NCBI GenBank assembly: GCA_934667295.1
Contig: CAKULR010000012.1
Coordinates: 1 to 16,210 of the forward strand
DNA: 16,210 nucleotides
Source of the DNA: an uncultured Kiritimatiellota bacterium
GTDB taxonomy: Bacteria > Verrucomicrobiota > Kiritimatiellia > RFP12 > UBA1067
Reading direction: 5' to 3'
Shown here one piece after another: positions 9,001 to 12,142 of this stretch. A program made the position numbers and the translations under genes. The first letter of the stretch is position 1, and every line of letters starts with the position of its first letter. The notes under the pieces are model-generated. The model did no database searches. It was not told where the DNA came from and saw only the letters and a program-made list of their open reading frames with translations.

Positions 9001-9647
9001 TTGTAAAGGTAGGCCCCGTTGTAGGAAGACTGGTTCCAGTGCGTGAGCGCGCCCTTCTTCTCGAAGCCCTTGACGACGCACACCTCGACGACCTCTTCCG
9101 CGCTGACGCCGACGGCCTGCACCTTGAACGGCGCACCCTCCGTCAGGCGCGCCCACTTCGCCTCGCACGCCGCACCCCACGCCTTCGCCACGTCTTCCCC
9201 ATCCGTCTCGTCGGAGACTGCGCCCGAGGAGGAAACAGGCGACGCCGCGGCGGCCCGGCGCGCCTGCACGGCGACGCCACCCTGCGGGTAGAGGCCGAGG
9301 AACTGGAGACGCCGCCGCATGTCGCCCGTGAGGATGCCCCGCAGCGGATGCGCCTTCGGGAGGACGCCGGGGTCGTTGTCGAGCGCCATCACGACGGGCT
9401 CGATCTCGGTTACAGGCGCGACGACAAGCATGCCGCCCCCCGCCATCGAGACCTGATGCCACAGGACGACGCCGTTCGCGGCGTCGCATTCTGTGACGAC
9501 GTTGGTCGCCCACTGCCCCGCGCCGAACGCCCCATTCCGCGCAACCCATGCATCCGCCGCCGCCATCGCCCGTTCGGGCGACACCGACTCCGCGCTGGCG
9601 CCAAGCGCCAACGCCATCGCGAAGAGCATCAAAACGATCTTTTTCAT
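6093..9647 (-). CDS. Secreted peptidase C10 (streptopain-like) family protein with long beta-rich C-terminal extension
   Basis: A predicted secreted cysteine peptidase of 1184 aa. Residues 1-19 are a signal peptide (MKKIVLMLF, then ALGASA). Residues about 20-130 resemble the C10 propeptide (ERAMAAADAWVARNG, GGGMLVVAPVTEIEPVVMAL). The catalytic core carries CGCVATACAALAQ with nucleophile Cys227, and QGHAVVAAGYG with His373. A GW-rich motif follows near 396 (MGWSGSGDGWYAL), equivalent to the streptopain Trp region. The Cys-His spacing of 146 is close to streptopain. Streptopain itself is about 400 aa, so residues 440-1184 are an extension. It includes an InlB-B-like segment near 820-885 (WYAWGEAVLFTATCDTGY) and a C-terminal module (GFWYALYAADELGGSW to FYKLVVSDVKP) that may be a sorting or anchoring domain. 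The start at 9647 is chosen for GGTGGAG 5 nt upstream and for the signal peptide; an upstream in-frame ATG at 9746 would bury it and overlaps the promoter. The stop is TAA. Confidence 0.9.
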   Translation of the reverse strand: MKKIVLMLFAMALALGASAESVSPERAMAAADAWVARNGAFGAGQWATNVVTECDAANGVVLWHQVSMAGGGMLVVAPVTEIEPVVMALDNDPGVLPKAHPLRGILTGDMRRRLQFLGLYPQGGVAVQARRAAAASPVSSSGAVSDETDGEDVAKAWGAACEAKWARLTEGAPFKVQAVGVSAEEVVEVCVVKGFEKKGALTHWNQSSYNGAYLYNLYTPNHAVCGCVATACAALAQFYGTTNAVAGRVNDACTYNGKPYKAKTMGGPIDWSILPENWGGTNAPATALTTEQQQLIGRVAYDAGVGVGMMWTDDESGAFTAYVADALKDVFGFRHARHVAISDAKNPTQEELEKLIYNQCRAGVPVGMSIQGHAVVAAGYGLDADGVERVRVFMGWSGSGDGWYALPKIDTKATVGGGCYLSEIVTGVITMIAYDNDDIVPVVGHVTMPGAPLEIAGLGRTLTTSGEGYFGTRVPADMGICTVTCQDKAAEIEINADAADETKTSDELCPLLPNAFEFVLMDCTVAYSLERAKLYALKEGKAILRVSGVTGKTNTTAVLSLIYNLAQDNVDGFADRFVYYFSQSSAAAGDGAELSYGVYLPSAVDPADRWQAKNGALAYGYSTTLTTLTNVTHDASHAAETNGLDAVETTRALTYTFAPIDGTPELVAWDAEETDAILSAVSNSLMRVLGVGATRFAECTSGITVTIGATSKAAEEAINTVAEPAQACGVHANSYTNGPYTFTCDAVVTNEAAGVVLGCAGWSATNATTGAVLTGTGSTATLDLAANDAVALTWDFSKTIAVYVKVVPQCQNGNGKAGPDTYDVTPGSGWYAWGEAVLFTATCDTGYSVNSWVQNKVKGVNLSAATFSLFVDEPGQLDVFFRKGGTMVEETVTNIQITATSWFVNSALSFEPAAAELAPTTTVQSATGAHPLASGVTVEVPVVLDAVIQSGAQTFTDETGTTWQLWGVVPGTLTGTEDPVTLLGEASPYSAFTLREFYQTGDKAFFNWLWIPALDDPETEFTIEWDAALTLLNAHGYSTNLTTVAALEAHGIPLSDIKVTAPKGFKAKIAADAAGNVVATLELDEEVLRPLAADGVSSPLTILSNGDGTVTVKAAVANGVRGFWYALYAADELGGSWQVVTTGYETGNPTVQAQADDATVEVSIDVAPTDAKKFYKLVVSDVKP

Positions 9648-9683
9648 GCTTTCTCCACCGTTACCAACAAGACGGTTCCCGGA

Positions 9684-9697
9684 GAAGTGTACACTTC
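9684..9697. promoter_or_regulatory. Palindromic operator-like site upstream of the C10 peptidase gene
   Basis: GAAGTGTACACTTC is a perfect 14-nt palindrome, extended outwards with one mismatch. It lies between the predicted -10 box (9717-9722) and the start codon (9647), roughly +13 to +26 of the expected transcript. This is a typical place for a repressor dimer to block transcription. The binding protein is unknown. Confidence 0.4.
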
Positions 9698-9716
9698 CCC
9701 ATGAAAAACGTGCGGC

Positions 9717-9745
9717 ATTATACACGATTTTCAGACTTCGGTCCA
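9717..9745 (-). promoter_or_regulatory. Candidate sigma-70-like promoter for the C10 peptidase gene
   Basis: A perfect TATAAT (9717-9722) is preceded after exactly 17 nt by TGGACC (9740-9745; 4 of 6 matches to TTGACA) on the minus strand. It lies about 70 nt upstream of the peptidase ATG in AT-rich sequence. This is the best promoter match in the window. Confidence 0.6.
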
Positions 9746-9823
9746 TACCCTTTTAACCTCAATGGGATTCGTATTTATTGCTTCGGCGATGAAATATGGA
9801 GACTCTGTTTCCTATGAACAATA

Positions 9824-9985
9824 AACTCCGATCCGTATGGCTCTCGCTACCGCTCCGCAGAATGGATTGCCGAAAGACATCCAAATTCTCCGGAAACGGT
9901 CTTAAAGGCGATTGTTTTGTGACTGGCTTCTGCGAAGCAAGATCCAGTCTGCGGAGCGGTAGCGAGAGCATCAATCATCGGAGTT
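9824..9985. repeat. 162-nt long inverted-repeat element (MITE-like or structured RNA)
   Basis: Two 22-nt arms at 9840-9861 and 9948-9969 are perfect reverse complements (core GCTACCGCTCCGCAGA). They are flanked outside by a 9-nt pair, AACTCCGAT (9824-9832) and ATCGGAGTT (9977-9985), across symmetric 7-nt unpaired bulges. Inside, after one mismatch, a 5-nt pair follows (TGGAT at 9863, ATCCA at 9942). The loop of about 74 nt holds a small hairpin, GCTTCTGCGAAGC. The element is AT-richer than the genes. Short open frames on both strands have no family resemblance. Whether it is a non-autonomous mobile element, an RNA or a DNA-level structure cannot be decided from one copy. Confidence 0.7.
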
Positions 9986-10084
9986 AATCTCTATATTTCG
10001 TCGCCGCATCTATAGACTCAATGGGGCTTCACTCAATGGGTCTTCGTAATCGCCTTCTTCGTGAATGGTTCTGGATACGATGCC
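9986..10084. other. Spacer with a 15-nt tandem duplication
   Basis: There is no gene here. A 15-nt unit, ACTCAATGGGGCTTC, is repeated directly at 10016-10030 and 10031-10045 with one difference; a related CTCAATGGGATTC occurs at about 9758. Otherwise I see nothing in it. Confidence 0.4.
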
Positions 10085-10126
10085 GGATCCCACTGCGGAA
10101 CGAAAGGCGACGGGATGGCGCGCGAT

Positions 10127-10155
10127 GTACCCGCGCCGTCCCCGGCGCGGGGCGT
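10127..10155 (+). repeat. REP-like GC hairpin, copy 1
   Basis: This is the GTACCCGCGCCG/CGGCGCGG hairpin inside the first 170-bp unit. It differs from the other copies by a T in the loop region (CCGTCCCCGG). Confidence 0.7.
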
Positions 10156-10297
10156 CCGAATGCAGTCGCTTGATTCGTTCGGAACAGTTTTAGAATAAAT
10201 CAAACCGATACACGACTCAAAACGAATGTGCGATTTCACTTCGGAACACTCCCTGGATTTCACCCCGGAACGAAAAATGGCGGAATGGCCGCGCGAA

Positions 10298-10327
10298 GTA
10301 CCCGCGCCGCCCTCGGCGCGGGGCGTC
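10298..10327 (+). repeat. REP-like GC hairpin, copy 2
   Basis: A 9-bp stem, CCCGCGCCG (10301-10309) pairing with CGGCGCGGG (10314-10322) around the loop CCCT, sits inside the second 170-bp unit and is preceded by GCGCGAAGTA. Confidence 0.7.
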
Positions 10328-10466
10328 CGAACGCAGGCGCTTGATTTGTTCGGAACGGTTTCGGAACAAATCAAACCGATACACGATTCAAAACAATGCG
10401 CGATTTCATTACGGAGCGCTCCCAGGATTTCACTGCGGAACGAAAGGCGACGGGATGGCGCGCGAA

Positions 10467-10496
10467 GTACCCGCGCCGCCCTCGGCGCGGGGCGTC
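10467..10496 (+). repeat. REP-like GC hairpin, copy 3
   Basis: Same hairpin inside the third, incomplete 170-bp unit, with the same loop and stem as copy 2 and the flanks GCGCGAA and GGCGTCCGAA. Confidence 0.7.
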
Positions 10497-10615
10497 CGAA
10501 CGTAGTCGCTTGATTTGTTCGGAACGGTTTTCGGAATAATCAAGCGAGAATGAAGGGGAGGGAACGGTAAATCGTGTGAAATCTGTCAATTATGCCAAGA
10601 AATTATTTTGAAATC

Positions 10616-10645
10616 GGGAGGGTCGCGCTCCCGCGCGACCGGACG
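10616..10645 (+). repeat. GGGAGGGTCGCGC hairpin repeat, copy 1
   Basis: GGGAGGGTCGCGC is followed by CCGCGCGACCGG, forming a GC hairpin (GGTCGCG pairing with CGCGACC). Two related copies lie at 11850-11874 and 12001-12029, so it belongs to a second dispersed hairpin family in the spacers. Confidence 0.5.
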
Positions 10646-10686
10646 GTCAGACGCTGGGGACCCTCACGGTTCCGACACGTTAGTAC

Positions 10687-10723
10687 GCCACGCGCCGAGG
10701 GCGGCGCGGGTACTTCGCGCGCC
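10687..10723 (-). repeat. REP-like GC hairpin, copy 4 (inverted)
   Basis: Reverse orientation relative to copies 1-3: GCCACGCGCCGAGGGC, then GGCGCGGGTAC and TTCGCGCGCC. It lies about 130 nt beyond the smpB stop codon, outside the 170-bp array, which shows that the hairpin also occurs as a solo element. Confidence 0.65.
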
Positions 10724-10773
10724 GACGCCCTACCGCATATCTAAAAAGTGTTCCCCCTCTTGCGGAGAAACGC

Positions 10774-10847
10774 GACTTAAAGCCGCGAAGCGGCGATTTA
10801 ACCACTTAAAGGCCGCAGGCCGACTTAAAGACGCGAAGCGGCGACTT
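10774..10847 (-). repeat. Triple-hairpin module just after smpB (possible terminator)
   Basis: On the minus strand, 9 nt past the smpB stop, three small GC hairpins follow one another. The outer two have a GCCGC or CGC arm around TTC and the middle one is GGCC-TGC-GGCC; each is followed by a short TTTAA(G). A 53-nt part (10778-10830) is identical to 12078-12130, at the 3' end of the decarboxylase gene. A hairpin plus T-run at gene 3' ends suggests transcript termination or 3'-end protection, but the T-runs are short. Confidence 0.6.
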
Positions 10848-10855
10848 CATTTACA

Positions 10856-11326
10856 CTAGACATCGCCGCGCTCGACGTCACGCTTCAGCGCCTTCTTCTT
10901 CAGCGCATCGCGCTTGTCGTGCAGCTGGCGGCCACGGCAGACGCCGAGTTCGAGCTTGATGCGGCCCTTCGAGAGGTAGAGGCGCAGGGGGATGAGCGTG
11001 AGGCCCTTCGCCTCGGTCTTGAGGCGCAGATCCTCGATCTGCTTCTTGTGGACGAGGAGACGCCGATTGCCCTGCGGCGCGTGGTTGAAGCGGTTCCCGA
11101 AGGCGTAGACCGGGATGTTCATCCCCACGACGTAGAGCTGCCCGCCCAGCACGGCGCCGTATGCGCCGGAGAGGGAGGCTTCGCCGTGCCGCACCACCTT
11201 GACCTCGGTACCGCGCAGTTCAAGGCCGCACTCGATCTTGTCGAGTACGGCATAGTCGTGCCACGCCCGGCGGTTGACGGCGAAGTCGCCGGGGGCCTTG
11301 GACTTCTGTTTCTTCCCGTCCGCCAC
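10856..11326 (-). CDS. smpB: SsrA-binding protein SmpB
   Basis: SmpB partners tmRNA in trans-translation, bringing it to ribosomes stalled on mRNAs without a stop codon. The 156-aa length is normal. Recognisable blocks in order are PGDFAVNRRAWHDYAV (12-27), LRGTEVKVVRHGEASLSGAY (37-56), NIPVYAFGN (70-78) with NHAPQGNRRLLVHKKQI after it, GLTLIPLRLYLSKGRIKLEL (108-127), and RGRQLHDKRDALKKK (131-145). His136 matches the position known to contact the decoding centre. The start is GTG at 11326; no ATG lies nearby, and the protein then begins with the usual Lys-rich tail. It lies 12 nt after rpoZ, so the two are probably co-transcribed. The stop is TAG. No ssrA (tmRNA) gene was found in the window. 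Confidence 0.96.
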   Translation of the reverse strand: MADGKKQKSKAPGDFAVNRRAWHDYAVLDKIECGLELRGTEVKVVRHGEASLSGAYGAVLGGQLYVVGMNIPVYAFGNRFNHAPQGNRRLLVHKKQIEDLRLKTEAKGLTLIPLRLYLSKGRIKLELGVCRGRQLHDKRDALKKKALKRDVERGDV

Positions 11327-11338
11327 AAATGAACCGGA

Positions 11339-11611
11339 TTAGGCGAAGATGGACTTCGACGCCGCGTGCTTCTGCCAGCGGGTCTTCGCGTCCTCGGCCT
11401 TCGCGATCGCGTCGAAGTCGATTTCGCTGATGAGCTTGCCCTCCGCGACCTCGCGGAGCGCCGTGTCGACCTTGTCCTCGTCCGGAGCGTGCGGCTTCAC
11501 CAGGGGCTTCTCACCGGCAATGAGCTGCTTCTCCCGCTTCGAGATCAGGTTCACGAGAACCGGAATCGAGGGGACGCGTTCATGGGCTTTCTTCAGAAGT
11601 TCGGTGTTCAT
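11339..11611 (-). CDS. rpoZ: DNA-directed RNA polymerase omega subunit
   Basis: Omega helps the beta-prime subunit fold and assemble into RNA polymerase. The 90-aa protein fits the family. It begins MNTELLKKAHERVPSIPVLV and continues NLISKREKQLIAGEKPLV, then DTALREVAEGKLI, matching the conserved omega core (helix, SKR..QL..G..PLV, then the A..E...GK.. block). The C terminus is Lys/Ala-rich and ends SIFA. The ATG at 11611 is chosen because GGAG lies 7 nt upstream; a longer frame reaching 11764 only reads through the promoter and the hairpin repeats. It is first in a two-gene unit with smpB. The stop is TAA. Confidence 0.88.
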   Translation of the reverse strand: MNTELLKKAHERVPSIPVLVNLISKREKQLIAGEKPLVKPHAPDEDKVDTALREVAEGKLISEIDFDAIAKAEDAKTRWQKHAASKSIFA

Positions 11612-11655
11612 GCTGCTCTCCGTAGGTTTTTCTGCGCTCTTCTCCGCGGAAATAG

Positions 11656-11692
11656 AGTGTATTAGTATACACTTTCGCCCCCCGCTCCGCAA
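11656..11692 (-). promoter_or_regulatory. Candidate rpoZ-smpB promoter overlapping a palindrome
   Basis: TTGCGG (11687-11692), 17 nt, then TATACT (11664-11669) on the minus strand resembles a sigma-70 promoter about 55 nt upstream of the rpoZ ATG. The -10 box lies within an inverted repeat, AGTGTAT-TAGT-ATACACT (11656-11673). The half-site resembles the AGTGTAC palindrome upstream of the C10 gene. A shared regulator would be speculation. Confidence 0.45.
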
Positions 11693-11702
11693 GGGGGAGA
11701 AT

Positions 11703-11788
11703 AAGTCGCCGCTTCGCGGCTTTAAGTGTGTAAATCGCCGCTGCGCGGCTTTAAGTGTGTACATCGCCGCTGCGCGGCTTTAAGTCCA
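11703..11788 (+). repeat. Three tandem 29-bp hairpin repeats
   Basis: The unit is (AAG/AAA/ACA)TCGCCGC-T(T/G)C-GCGGCTTTAAGT plus GTGT, repeated three times with a 29-bp period just upstream of the rpoZ promoter. Each unit has the same GCCGC/GCGGC hairpin followed by TTTAAG as the modules after smpB and the decarboxylase, but here it reads on the plus strand. There are no unique spacers between units. Confidence 0.7.
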
Positions 11789-11849
11789 TTCGGGTTCTTT
11801 TCGTTCGTGTCGTTCTCGCGGCATTGCCGTACCGGTTGGGGGGCGAAAC

Positions 11850-11874
11850 GGGAGGGACGCGCTTGTCGCGTCCG
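11850..11874 (+). repeat. GGGAGGGACGCGC hairpin repeat, copy 2
   Basis: GGGAGGGACGCGC-TTGT-CGCGTCCG forms a hairpin (GGACGCG with CGCGTCC). A near-complementary copy in reverse orientation lies at 12001-12029, so the two could also pair with each other across about 130 nt. Confidence 0.5.
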
Positions 11875-11912
11875 TCTGCGGAACGCAACAGCGCACAGGG
11901 GTGTTCATTTCA

Positions 11913-11951
11913 GCGCCACGCGCCGAGGGCGGCGCGGGTACAATGCGCGCC
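11913..11951 (-). repeat. REP-like GC hairpin, copy 5 (inverted)
   Basis: The element reads GCGCCACGCGCCGAGGGC, then GGCGCGGGTAC and AATGCGCGCC. It is the solo form of the hairpin found in the 170-bp array, in the spacer between the decarboxylase and rpoZ. Confidence 0.65.
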
Positions 11952-12076
11952 GGGTCGTCCGTGGGCGCATGCCGGGCCGTCCGTGGGCGTGCGCGGAGCC
12001 CGGTCGCGACAAGCGCGACCCTCCCGTCCCTACATCGTTGCGAAGCGCAATTCCCTGCACCGTTGCGAAGCGCAAT
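11949..12076. repeat. Short duplications in the decarboxylase-rpoZ spacer
   Basis: A 22-nt unit beginning GCCGGG(T/C)CGTCCGTGGGCG is duplicated head to tail at 11949-11970 and 11971-11992. The 16-mer CGTTGCGAAGCGCAAT, itself a small hairpin (TTGCG/CGCAA), occurs at 12036-12051 and 12061-12076. Together with the neighbouring hairpins, almost the whole 513-nt spacer is made of repeats. I see no gene in it. Confidence 0.5.
12001..12029 (-). repeat. GGGAGGG hairpin repeat, copy 3 (inverted)
   Basis: The plus strand reads CGGTCGCGACAAGCGCGACC then CTCCCGTCC. This is the reverse complement form of the family at 10616 and 11850, with its own GGTCGCG/CGCGACC stem. Confidence 0.5.
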
Positions 12077-12142
12077 CTAAAGCCGCGAAGCGGCGATTTA
12101 ACCACTTAAAGGCCGCAGGCCGACTTAAAGCCGCGAAGCGGC
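12076..12142 (-). repeat. Triple-hairpin module overlapping the decarboxylase 3' end
   Basis: This is the same module as after smpB; 12078-12130 is identical over 53 nt to 10778-10830. On the minus strand it begins inside the decarboxylase gene: its first hairpin, GCCGC-TTC-GCGGC followed by TTTAAG, encodes the last residues (AASRL) and supplies the TAA stop. The two following hairpins lie in the spacer. Confidence 0.7.

Larger units (their letters stand above)
10085..10549. repeat. Tandem array of a 170-bp unit (about 2.7 copies)
   Basis: Units begin with GGAT(CC/TT)CAC at 10085, 10255 and 10425, so the period is exactly 170 bp twice; the third copy breaks off near 10549. Each unit carries a GTACCCGCGCCG hairpin and then a second inverted repeat. 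In copy 2 this is TTGATTTGTTC (10341-10351) with GAACAAATCAA (10364-10374), an 11-bp stem. The stem is nearly kept in the diverged copies. Open frames through the array on both strands simply follow the repeat and show no protein family. The array lies in the gene-free spacer between smpB and the C10 peptidase. Confidence 0.85.

Noticed and set aside
5523..9704. A 1393-codon open frame on the plus strand opposite the C10 peptidase
   Set aside because: Antisense shadow: Arg-rich with no recognisable motif, while the minus strand encodes a clear C10 peptidase with signal peptide and Shine-Dalgarno.
9759..9987. Short genes overlapping the long inverted repeat
   Set aside because: Frames on both strands share the same residues because of the inverted repeat; neither shows a family or plausible start context.
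10033..10589. Small proteins encoded in the 170-bp array on either strand
   Set aside because: The open frames follow the repeat on both strands, lack convincing ribosome binding sites and resemble no family; the conserved feature is base pairing, not protein.
9648..10855. A tmRNA (ssrA) gene next to smpB
   Set aside because: I looked for the tRNA-like ends with a T-loop and terminal CCA and for an Ala-rich tag followed by a stop. None was found on either strand.
11703..11788. CRISPR-like array with 29-bp period
   Set aside because: The units follow each other directly with only about 5 variable bases, there are no spacers, and no cas genes are present. It is a simple tandem hairpin repeat.
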